From Nothophaeocryptopus gaeumannii (lineage: Eukaryota > Ascomycota > Dothideomycetes > Mycosphaerellales > Mycosphaerellaceae), in contig JASISA010000041.1 of the NCBI GenBank assembly GCA_031771865.1, positions 2,170,001 to 2,234,000 of the forward strand: 64,000 bases of DNA, read 5' to 3'. The notes beneath the pieces were generated by a model that saw only the letters and a program-made list of their open reading frames with translations, ran no database searches and was not told the origin of the DNA. Positions 52,526 to 62,525 of this stretch are shown piece by piece. Positions within the stretch are counted from its first letter, which is position 1. Each line of letters begins with the position of its first letter. The position numbers were made by a program, and so were the translations under genes.

Positions 52526-53334
52526 CTCGGCAAGTCCCAAGCAGAAAGCGCAACGATGATCCTCAAACCATGCTCAACCCATCCACTGCATGGGAATGGC
52601 GTGAGACTTGAGGAGATTCATTGTCGTGTACCAGAGCTTTCGCGCTGTACCCAAACATCCCATTGGCAGATGCTTCAACACGTGTGGCACGCACCGACAT
52701 GTCCTCCATCTGCCGTGCACCACTCCGCTCTCCACTGCTACAAGCTGCGATGCTACTGCTACTGCTGCCGCCAATGCAAGATAACAATGCTGGACACTGC
52801 ATACCCTCGGCTTAACTTGTCGCTGCAAAATGAGCCCACAAGGAATTCCACTGGCGGTCCACCCCGACAGGTTCGATCTCCCACCGCTTGAGCATCTTTG
52901 AAACAACATCCATGTTGGTTCGACAAGGACTTCGATTATCTAGACCGGAGCCCCGTAGACACCCTAAAGAAAGCATGCGGTGTCTGTGGAGGGTACGACT
53001 GTTCTGTGGAGACGCCAGTTTCACCACTACGCGTTCCTGAGGCTGTGTGTGGCTCGAGCAACCCGCACAGCCGGCCAACATTGACGACAAATGATGAATG
53101 GCCGTCAAATACGCATCGGCGCTGAATCCGAAACGACTCCTCGCTTGATTAGCAAAACAAAGGCCTTCACTCTTACGAGAGATCCATCCGGCCAGTCTTC
53201 ACAATTCGTTGAAGCTTCGTCTCCAGCGTCAAAACCGAGGAACGAACTCCCCATGCTCACGCAATCCTTCGCGAGAAGCCAACTGCCAAGTTCCAGTGCC
53301 TGCCTGGCAGCGATTGACTTTCGATCTTTTGCAG

Positions 53335-53506
53335 AACGGGCCGGTCCAATATTGCCAGCGAAGACGTGGCGGCATATGAAAGTGCTCACCGCGAGTTTGA
53401 CTACGTCGACATCGAGGAAGACTTTGACGTGCTTGTAATAAAGTTTGGTCCGGAAGGTTTGACCAAAATGAACCCAGGCCTTCTGGAATCAGAGCGCAAA
53501 GAATGA
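53335..53506 (+). CDS. Possible terminal exon of an unidentified gene
   Basis: Directly after a good acceptor (TTTTGCAG) a frame encodes SNIASEDVAAYESAHREF, then DYVDIEEDFDVLVIKFG, then PEGLTKMNPGLLESERKE and TGA at 53504-53506. The composition and the alternating hydrophobic pattern look like a real protein end. The frame is closed by a TGA just before the acceptor, as expected if the upstream part is intron. I could not find an upstream exon with a matching donor phase; a frameshifted relic is an alternative. Confidence 0.35.
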
Positions 53507-54622
53507 CGACCATCAAAGGTGCCAATATCGCCATGCATCAAGACAGAAAGACCTTGGTGTCGCCATAATTGCAAGATGGTGGCAATTCCAGATGTCTGGC
53601 TCGCGTGGACGGTCGCTGGGATTCAGAGCCGGGATCCGGTAACCATCTGGAGTCATTTAGGTCGTTCATCATTGTTCGCCTCTACCGCCTGTACGAATAT
53701 GGACGAGGTAATTCAGCTACGAGCTCCATCGCCACCATCGTAGTGCCACCAAGTTGGAATCGTGCGTTTTGGCAGTCGAATTACCCGTTCGCGGGTACTG
53801 AAAGTTCGGTTGCCGATCGGTCATACATCCTGGAAACTGGCGGAGGGCGGTTGTGAACTCCTCCCATGGGCGAATGGTCCAAGATTGCTTTGCTCTTGAG
53901 GGCAGTCATGTCATCTTCCCCGTTTGTTTCCCACTGGGCTTCATGTCAATGGCCTGCAACAATGCTGCTTTTGCCTAAAGCAGATACTTCAAGCCTTGAG
54001 GAGCCCTTACTCGAAGCTGCGAGAACTCTCTATGGGAGCCCACGGTGCTCGCGCTTTCCCGTCCGTAGGGTGCAGAGCTCTCCGGACACTCTATGCCATC
54101 GTTGTGATGAGAAGGTAGACAAGCTCAATAGTACCAGCAACATCGTTCCGGCGAGGACTTTGAGGTAGGTGGCGTGTATGGACGGTCGACTAAGCTGCCT
54201 ATTCTTCATCTTTCATGAGCGCTCACAAAAGACTCGTGCCATCGGGAGCCACTTGAGCGGAACAGAACGTTGGAGTCTTCTCAAAATGATGCCTTGGTGC
54301 CTTGATGCCTCATATCCACTCGAGAAAGTCGTTGGACGACCAGTGCGAAAGGCACAACAACGACCAGCACACCATGTAGCCTCCTTTCTAGGACACGACT
54401 ACAGCACCGAGTTACCACAGTACTCATCTCGACACCTAATTGCGCCTTGACCACAATTTGGCCTACGTCTTGATCGACGCCGGCACTCTGCCATTTTTTC
54501 GTCTCGCGGACGACCTCTGGACAGGACGTGCAACTTCATCTCGTCCATCTTAAACTACCCCCGAGCATGAGCGTCTAATTAGTTCTCGCGCGAAGCTACC
54601 GACCGCGCCCGCGACATTCCAA
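53507..54622. other. Intergenic, no gene recognised
   Basis: Short overlapping frames only (for instance 53569-53856 and 53866-54168), with no family resemblance. Confidence 0.35.
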
Positions 54623-55310
54623 ATGGTCGTCCTCGTTCACATCGCGGCAACGAGTGCGCCTGAGCTGCCACCGTCACCACAGACCAGCCTGCTCCTGGCC
54701 TTGCCCGCGGAGCTACGGAACCGCATTTCCGAGCTCTCAGGAAGTCTCGAAACTCTGAGATGCCGACACTGCTACCACAGCCTACGAGGTGATTGCATCG
54801 AGGGACAACAGCATGGAGAATGCGTCGGCAAGACGAGGCGAAGGCCGGAGCGACAACCCGAAAGGGCGGAGAGAAGACGAAAGAGCGTGTAAGGCGTGGA
54901 CTTTTGCCTTCATTACTGCGAGTTTGCTAACGGCTTGTAGTCAGATTCCCTGGCCCTTCGACACACCAACCATATACCGTCTCAACGACCACAACAACCT
55001 GCTCTCCCAACCTTCCCTCGCCCGCTTGTGTCACCAGATCCGAGACGAAACCCTGCCAGTATTCTACGCCAACCGTTTTCGATTCGACATTTGGTCTTTG
55101 CAAATGGATTTCGAGCCGTTCGAGACTGATCGATGGTTGAAGGACATGGGACCACGCAATGCAGCTTCTCTCAAGTGTCTGACGTTTGTGTATGGTTGCG
55201 AGGTTTCTAGAGAGAAAGCGCTGGATGCGAAGGAGCAGGCAAGGAAGTTGGGTGTGTTGGTCGATGAGGGAGTTGTGGGATTGATGAGGGCGGCGCTTGG
55301 GTGGTCATAG
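54623..55310 (+). CDS. F-box-like / 2EXR-type protein, copy 5, diverged
   Basis: Two exons, 54623-54888 and 54941-55310, joined by a 52-base intron (gtaagg donor, gctaac branch site, ttgtag acceptor) to give 211 residues. LLLALPAELRNRISELSG is at residues 23-40; the usual Tyr of the IY pair is Ser. A Cys/Arg-rich charged stretch of about 50 residues follows, then after the intron IPWPFDTPTIYRLN and LARLCHQIRDETLPVFYANRFRFDIW, the second half of the family core. The charged stretch is not found in the other copies here. Function unknown. Confidence 0.68.
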
Positions 55311-55554
55311 GTATGGCTGCCGCGGCAGGGGGGCGAGATCACTACGGAGCCAGCCTAGTGTTTCTCCCTGTATAGTTGATCAAGTACGGCTCTAGATGAA
55401 AAATCAAGCCCGTGTACTTTGCTGTCACCAACAGAGAGAGCCTCAGCCCGTAGTATCCTGAAGCTTAAGCGTTTTGGAGCCTTGCTGGCTGTCTTTCTGT
55501 CCGCCAGGCACCTGCAGGCACGACAACCTCCAGACGTCGGTCATAATTGACCGT

Positions 55555-55573
55555 GACAGACAGACAGACAGAC
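55555..55573. repeat. (GACA)n microsatellite
   Basis: Nearly five GACA units in gene-free DNA. Confidence 0.85.
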
Positions 55574-55897
55574 GTGTGAATGACATCCGCTCGATCCCTG
55601 CATCACTTACCGTAAGAAATCATCTCGAGGCCCTCATGATCTACTAGCAAACGCATTCATACGACTTGCCTTGATATATGAAAACAGCTCTCTTCTAGTG
55701 GACATAAGATGGAGCAAAAGAAGCAAAACACAATTTCAATTTGCACAACGGCCGAAAGACCTCCAACAAGCGCAAAGTAGAGCGCGCTTCCTGGCTCTCA
55801 GTTTTGCGCTTGGAGGACTTGCTCGTCTTTCACGCTTCGAAGAGCGCTAATCGCTACAACGAAGAAGATTGTTGAGGTCGAAGGGGGATGTAGAGAG

Positions 55898-55911
55898 TAT
55901 ATATATATATA
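55898..55911. repeat. (TA)n microsatellite
   Basis: Seven TA units in gene-free DNA. Confidence 0.85.
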
Positions 55912-57741
55912 GGTAGTTTGTCGTCACACGAGACTCGAGACAACTCGGTCTACATAGGGCGTGGGTGGTGAATGATGTGGAACATAGGGTCAGTCTTCCA
56001 TCGAACGGCATGGCTAATTTCCGCATTACATTTCCCCCTTCCCCCTAGAGCCTTGAATATCGCCAGCTCTATTGTCATGAGCGAGACATGTTCTAAACCC
56101 ATGTCTGATCCACGTGCATTCCAGTTACACAGTATGCCTAGAAAGCGAAGCCACTCCTCCTATCGATGCCGCTGGGCGTATGAGGAGAGGCCAAAAATAC
56201 CTTGATATCGAATGGCTTTGACGTGTTGTAGTCACCATTTCAGCGCAAGAACCGTGTCAAACTCGCAGAGCCCAAAGTTTCGGACGTTGTATTGATAGAT
56301 TGAAAGGCGTAGCATTCTGCTGACAAGCTGCTCAGGCGGAGAGGAGAAGTCGAAAGACCAGCAAGTGTCTTGTAATGCATAATTCGAGTTCAGTGACAGG
56401 TCAGGATATGGGGAATGGGACATAATGGGTGGGTTGATAGATCGCTATGCACAATGCGCCTTCGAAGGGGGTATATTCGATCCAATTCCGTGCTTTGCAC
56501 AATGGAGGAGGGTTTGGAGCATGATATACATTGGACGAACGATACCCGGGTGTTAGCCATGGTCGATATGGATGTTGGTAGTCGTGGGTATCAACATGCT
56601 CGTTCATCTGTACGTCCACTGGTGTCTGTTGTCCAGAAGACTGGCTGGATCTGGTAACAGTCGTCGTTCATCAATGCGGTGCTGGAGACTGGAGAGAGGT
56701 ACTCATAAGGAAATGTAGTGGGCTGACGATGGTAGAAGGTGTGACGGAGGTAGAGAAAGAGTCCACTACAGAAGAATGTCCTGAAGGTGGGAGTCCTCCT
56801 GTCTCTGAACAATTTACGGCCCCGAATGTTGGTATAGCTGAAGTCTGTCATGCTAGCGTAACCTCGGATCCTTTGATCTCACTCAGCTTCGGCGCATTCC
56901 AACCGGTGTTGCACTCGTGCTGATGGTTCGCATTCCTACAATCCTTGCGGGTAAACATTTCTTCCACCTTCCAACCCATTGACATACATTCGGTTTTCGT
57001 GTGGCATCGTTGGCGCTGCAAGGCTGAAGTGCAGACATGTGATCACACATCCCTATCGGGAAATTCGGAAGCTTCAGTGGTTCGCACAGCTGTCCAGGCG
57101 AATGTCTCACCGCTTCCTCTCTCCATTGCTTCATTCTTCTTTTAAGATCGACATACGCGTGATTCATCAACAGGCTGGCGGCGAAAAGGCCCCAAGATGC
57201 GTGCAGCTCCAGCTATCGTACATGATAGCATGCCTTGGGGCAATTCGCCTTAAGGCAACCGAGGTAAATGCCATGCAAGCTGCATTGGTCTCAGGCACGT
57301 AGCCAGTTGGAGCTCAATGGCCGTGTAGCTGTGGTGGTGTGAATCAAACTGTTAGCGGTATGCTGGGCGTGCGGCCTCCTCGAAAAGCCACAAATGCCGG
57401 TCGGCTATGCAGGCGAGCGAAACCTTTTCATGAGACAGGAACATTCCGCGTCGATGAAATCAATGGCTGGCTGTCTATCTAATCATATTAGATCGCCGCA
57501 ATTTCGCTGTTGCGGACGGCTTGGATCACGGCCTCAAACTCAAGGTGCACGCCCTGCTGCAAGGAGCGGTTCAGCTTTTGACTTCGCCTCAAACCGTTGT
57601 CCGTTTTGGTGACAAGACATTGGAACAATGCCACAACTCTGCAACAATATCCCAAAACAAAAGGGTATCTTCCACAAGCAGAAACGCCGTTGATGCACTG
57701 GAATGCTCGATGATATCGGATGCCTTAATCCCTGCCTTGTG

Positions 57742-60405
57742 CTATGCAACCAAGACCTCTCTTTCGCCCAGCACCGCAGCTCTGATCTGCAAGGTTGCAA
57801 CCAGCTCAAGGGTGAACTCTTGCAAGACAACCACGTTCGTTAAGACATGATTCAAGCTTGCGTTTCGCTGGCCTGATCTTGAGTTTTCGCTATCATCTCT
57901 CTTGTTATCGTCGGTGGCCGTCACGTGTTCGGTACCAGTCGAAGCTTTTTCGTCACGGGCCGGGAAGGATATCACTTGCATCAACACGTCAGTCGTCGAT
58001 GGTGTCTCTGGAGGAGGCGGCTTGAATATAGACCCAGTTGCAGGTGTTACGCTACTGCTGTCTTGCTGCCTGACCTTTGAGGCGGTTCGAGAAGCCACTG
58101 GCGAGGTCGAAAAGCTCTGAGCTGCAGATTGCGACACCGAATTCGTTGCCTTATTTTCGGCGATTCGCCCGCGCGGCACAGAAGACCTGCTAGAGCTTCT
58201 GCTGTAACCACGAAGCCTTCTTGGCACATCCAACGAAACATTGGCTTGTGTTGGACTGCCCATAACTGAAGGCGGCTGGCTCGATGTTGCGTCAAGGCCC
58301 CCGGCTTGTAGCATCATCTTTCTACCAGCAATTAACTGGTCCAAATTGAGCACTTTGGTTCTTACAGCCTCGAGCTCGAGAGTAAGAGCTCTAAGAGCTT
58401 TGTGCAGCATCGGGGCGGCGGCATCGTCCCAGACTGGTGGACGCAGTGCCTTGCTTGCAGAAGTCCATCCGCTCATTTCGTCGTCGTCGAGATAAGCCTG
58501 CCATGATTTTCTCGGGCCAGAAGTATCGTCGTCGAAGCTATATGATGAAGGTGACAAGGCTATCCAGTTGTCCGGACGAATCTCAACGCATTGAGCTATG
58601 GCGACAATGGTCTGGGTCAACGCCAGGTTGACGTCGATGCTGTTCGTCCAGTACGTGGTCATGAGCGACCCAATAGTGCGCATGAGTGGATCGTCCTCAG
58701 TCAGGCGATAACTGCCAGCATTGCATTCGGCCTCAGAATTGAGCGCTGAGTTGGGCAAGGCGACTGGGACCTGGGCCTCAATGATGAAGCGCACGTCCTC
58801 GCAAAGACGTTGGTATGCAGTGTCAAGGTTGTACTGTCTGTGCAATGATGTGGCAAGGTCCGAGTATTCCTCGAGCTCAACGTCCAAGGCGCCCACGGTC
58901 CTGCTTGACGTATTGGGCGTCGTGGGTTGCACTTTGAGCACAGTACCAAAGGCGTAACGCCTCTGACGCGCAATGAAGCTGGAGGCAAGCTTGAGTGCGG
59001 CGAAGACTGTTTGGCTGTTGCGCGAGCTAATGTTGGTGATGATAAGGTCACCGAGATTGAACAGAATTGGCTCGACAGCGTCATCCGGATCCTTGGGGGC
59101 GTTAAGAAGCATCAACGACTGCCTTCGTTTCACTGTCGTCGGTGATCTCGGAGGAGCATCTTGCTTGACCGATGTTTGTGGTACTGATGGTGCAGTGAGA
59201 CCCTTGTCTTCGATAGCCAGGAGGTAAGTTAGCATGATATGGAGAAGCTCTGGATACTCCAACGCTTCCAGGATCGCTGTCATGTACGTCAGCACTGCGA
59301 CCGAACTTCCGGCATCTGTATCGCTCGACTGCAGGAGTGACGGGTAAAGCAGCTGTTGCAGAAACAGGATTTGAAAATGATCGAGCAGCGTCTGCTTGAC
59401 ATCTGCGCTTCGGCAGTGATCTAGCACATCTTGCCAGAAAGCCAAGTACGACAAGAACGTCGCCATGTGCATCTCATGTCGTTCTGAAAAGGCAGATTCC
59501 GCCGTTGCCCGAGGATGTGTTGTGGTGTAGTCGCTCATAGCAAGCACCGCAGGCAATTCGGCGTCGGCATGAAGGATACTCAGCTCCCTACTCAGCTGGC
59601 TGTAGAGTGCACCCAGTCCAGAGGCCATAAGTGTAGGTAAGTCGGAGCTCACGACCCACTCTTCAAGATCCAAAGATCTTCCTGTCGCCTCGAACACATA
59701 TAACAAACCAGTCCGAGCAAAGTCTCCAATGCGACCTTCGTGATGCACACGATCGATCAGAAGATAGCACAGTGGGAAGTCATCCTTCTGAGTGATCCCA
59801 ACGAAGCTCTTCTTCTCCTTGATAAAGACGTCTTCCAAATCTGGCTTCGCAGTCGACTGAAACCAGACAGGGAGAATCTCAGGCTGCAATCGTATCTTCG
59901 CCGCGATCGTGAATAAAAGCTCCAGAATCGCAGTCTCAGTCTCCGTATCGATCAAGATTGTCCCGCTGTCCAACACCTTCCGCACCAGTCTCATCAAGCT
60001 CTTGGCGAAATGTCCATTCGCTAAAAAGTCCTCCTCTTCGCTGTCCACGAGCGCGGCGAACACCGCAATACCCGTCCGTATGACGGGCTCATATTGGCTA
60101 AGCGTTGCTGCCCGCGCAACTACCGCGTATATCTGGTCCGTGGCCGCGAACTGGAAGCAGATATGAGGCACGGGTGCTCTGCTTTCTTCGCGGAGAAGAG
60201 TGGATACCCGCTCGAGGTGTTGATACAGTTGACGAAGGGTCGCGGCCTCTGTGGCGTGATTCCGAGGTCGATTGCATAGCTCGTAAACGCTGTTGTAGAC
60301 ACTCTTGAATCGGGCGAGTCTGGTCTTTGGGTCGTTGGCGACTGGTCGTGCTGGCCTTTGCGGAGAGGGAAATGCGGTGCCCAAGAGGCGATTCAGAAGG
60401 TCCAT
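57742..60405 (-). CDS. FHIP-type protein, Hook-FTS complex subunit (RAI16-like)
   Basis: Intronless, 887 residues from the ATG at 60405. In Aspergillus nidulans and animals FHIP joins FTS and Hook to link early endosomes to dynein for transport along microtubules. The conserved N-terminal and middle regions of the RAI16/FHIP family are recognisable: LLREESRAPVPHICFQFAATDQ, SLMRLVRKVLDSGTILIDTETETAILELLFTI (by its key Leu pattern), KKDDFPLCYLLIDRVHHEGRIGDFARTGLLYV, and FLSYLAFWQDVLDHCRS. It is alpha-solenoid-like and has no signal or membrane segment. The last 200 residues are Ser/Pro-rich and probably disordered. A helical piece precedes the C-terminus (LNHVLTNVVVLQEFTLELVATLQ). Confidence 0.85.
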   Translation of the reverse strand: MDLLNRLLGTAFPSPQRPARPVANDPKTRLARFKSVYNSVYELCNRPRNHATEAATLRQLYQHLERVSTLLREESRAPVPHICFQFAATDQIYAVVARAATLSQYEPVIRTGIAVFAALVDSEEEDFLANGHFAKSLMRLVRKVLDSGTILIDTETETAILELLFTIAAKIRLQPEILPVWFQSTAKPDLEDVFIKEKKSFVGITQKDDFPLCYLLIDRVHHEGRIGDFARTGLLYVFEATGRSLDLEEWVVSSDLPTLMASGLGALYSQLSRELSILHADAELPAVLAMSDYTTTHPRATAESAFSERHEMHMATFLSYLAFWQDVLDHCRSADVKQTLLDHFQILFLQQLLYPSLLQSSDTDAGSSVAVLTYMTAILEALEYPELLHIMLTYLLAIEDKGLTAPSVPQTSVKQDAPPRSPTTVKRRQSLMLLNAPKDPDDAVEPILFNLGDLIITNISSRNSQTVFAALKLASSFIARQRRYAFGTVLKVQPTTPNTSSRTVGALDVELEEYSDLATSLHRQYNLDTAYQRLCEDVRFIIEAQVPVALPNSALNSEAECNAGSYRLTEDDPLMRTIGSLMTTYWTNSIDVNLALTQTIVAIAQCVEIRPDNWIALSPSSYSFDDDTSGPRKSWQAYLDDDEMSGWTSASKALRPPVWDDAAAPMLHKALRALTLELEAVRTKVLNLDQLIAGRKMMLQAGGLDATSSQPPSVMGSPTQANVSLDVPRRLRGYSRSSSRSSVPRGRIAENKATNSVSQSAAQSFSTSPVASRTASKVRQQDSSSVTPATGSIFKPPPPETPSTTDVLMQVISFPARDEKASTGTEHVTATDDNKRDDSENSRSGQRNASLNHVLTNVVVLQEFTLELVATLQIRAAVLGEREVLVA

Positions 60406-62525
60406 CACCAGTCAATGATGACCTGTCGTATGCTTTTCAGTGCTCCATGGTGAGTGGTGTGAGGGTTACGTTTCACATCGCGATGGTTGAAGTCGGACGT
60501 GTGGGAGTTGGGTTTGAAGCTAGCATGCGTTAGACCGCCGGTCCATCGAATATTGATGGAGAAGCCATCAAACGAAACCTCTCTTATCGCCCTGCAGAAG
60601 GGTAGATCCGTCATTAGCATCGAGCTTAAAATTTCGAGATACAGTATTCCTGAACTTCTGACTACAATACATTTCTTCCCCGCCTGTCAACAACTTGTCC
60701 TTCGAGCCTGACCTTGAGATTGATTTGACAAGAACACCAAGGGCCTTGAGTTATTGATGAGTCTTCAATCAATTATGGTAGGTTGAGGATGGTTTTCTCA
60801 CGCCGCCTGAGGTGTTTCCGTACTGGAAAGGCTTGCCTTCTATCACGTTTGCACAATAGCGACTTAGGTATAGTGGTTCGCAGCGTCTCTATGTGTTGTT
60901 CTACTAAACCCGCTCACGTGAGCCCATCAATATACTATCACTTCCATAGATGTCTTAAATCCTGTCGTGTCGATAGAGATGATCTTTGCGCTCGAAGCCT
61001 TGACATTCCCTCTGACGATCCTCTTGCGGAGCTCTCGACTATCATGACATTTACCATAGCTGATGAACAAGTATGTGTCTGTATGGTTTCGCGAGTAGGA
61101 TCTTGAGATATCCTTGGGAAAGACAGTTTGTGAGACGATCTCGAGAAGCCTACAGAGTGTGAGCTTGGCAAGGTTGGGCGAGTCTCAGGCGGCAGCCACA
61201 GCCTTGCGTCTTGTGGTAGTTTTCCGTTCGCAAAAGCAAGTTCATAGAAATTGCCATGACGAAAAGGCTTTCGTAGAGCAGCTGAGCATGAGGGTGCTTG
61301 CCTACCTTCGACCTGGGTCGTATGGTTGCATGTCAAGCATCCGAGTTGGCCTACTTGCAACTTTTGAGCACCATCATACAAGCGCTGCGAGCTCCAGCCC
61401 TGGTTTAGATGCGCCTGCACAGCTTTTTTCAATACTCATTTGTCAATTTGGGAGACTGAGAAGCCTTTAGGCAAAAGTCGGCCGTCACACCTCTGTCAGG
61501 AAGAGTGCCCCTTGATACGGTCCCGTGAAATTTGGTGGCAGTACAGAAGGCAATGCAACTTCATTGCATCAAGCTGAGGCACTGGGTGTCCGTATCTGGG
61601 GGCTAGCTTGGAGCTGGAGCACGAGGCGCCTTGTTTCGTTATGTTCCATGGGACAAAGGCGGAGAGTGGTGTTCGCTGCAGTGTGATCGGACTTCGGGCG
61701 AGTCGCGTCTTCAAGAATCTTTGGACTGTTGCCTTGCACAAAGCTGTGCAGATTCTACACTGCGTGAAGGATTGTACGACGTTCAGCTCGGTCTCTGAAA
61801 ATTAAGATCAGGCCTGCTGCATTTTCCGACATCAAAGTGATCATTGCGCCCTTCGCTGACTTTTGGCGATGATTGCAAACCACTTCATGTAGGGAGTAAG
61901 CGAAGTTCTCTCGCAAAAGCATTGGCATACCGGTGAGTGGGAGGCCGCAGAATCATAAGGCCGCATAGTGCGAACCATTTGCCTGAATATGTATAGGTAT
62001 CGCGTAGCGTGTAGCCTTATGCACGACCAGGCGGAACCGCAGGGGGCCTTCAACGGGCTACGTGGCTGCTTCAGAAGGCATCCAGTTTGCCAGCCTCGTC
62101 GCCTTCTTCTACGGCTCGCCCTCGCGAATACATCAGGGCGGAAAATCGTAGTTGGAGGTGCTTGCTACACCTCCTCTTCTAACACTAACACCTGCACTCG
62201 GGTCAGCCCGGCTCCGCTGACGCAGTTGAGATACCGCGAGGCTGGGGAGATCAGCCTCTTATTTCGCTGCTGCCCGGAACCTCTGTGTTCTATGAAAGCG
62301 ATCGGATCCAACCATACAAACAAGAAGATCGGAACAAATCCACGGACTTCTGGGTGAGTGCGGTGGCGAGCTCTTTATACTCTCAGGCTTGTGTGGCCTG
62401 AGGTTGAAGGGCGACCGATGCGAGAGGGCGACAAGCTGACCCTGAGCAGCCAATCAGATCCATCAGGCCCATCACCGCATGATTGAGAGAGAAGTGCTCT
62501 ACTATTGCGGCTCCAACTTTGTAAC
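60406..62525. other. Gene-poor stretch between FHIP and the Est1-type gene
   Basis: The two genes are divergent across about 2.1 kb. I see no gene; frames are short and overlap on both strands. Confidence 0.4.

Larger units (their letters stand above)
51674..53334. other. Gene-poor stretch upstream of the Ecl1-type gene
   Basis: No supported gene. It contains the Ecl1 promoter and two short tandem repeats (listed separately). Open frames overlap each other on both strands between 52190 and 53440 and look like chance frames. Confidence 0.35.
55311..57741. other. Gene-poor stretch between F-box-like copy 5 and FHIP
   Basis: No supported gene. Minus-strand frames at 56591-56851, 56401-56619 and 56232-56423 follow one another in different frames and might be exons of a small Tyr/Pro-rich protein, but I found no convincing splice sites. 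Two microsatellites are listed separately. Confidence 0.35.
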
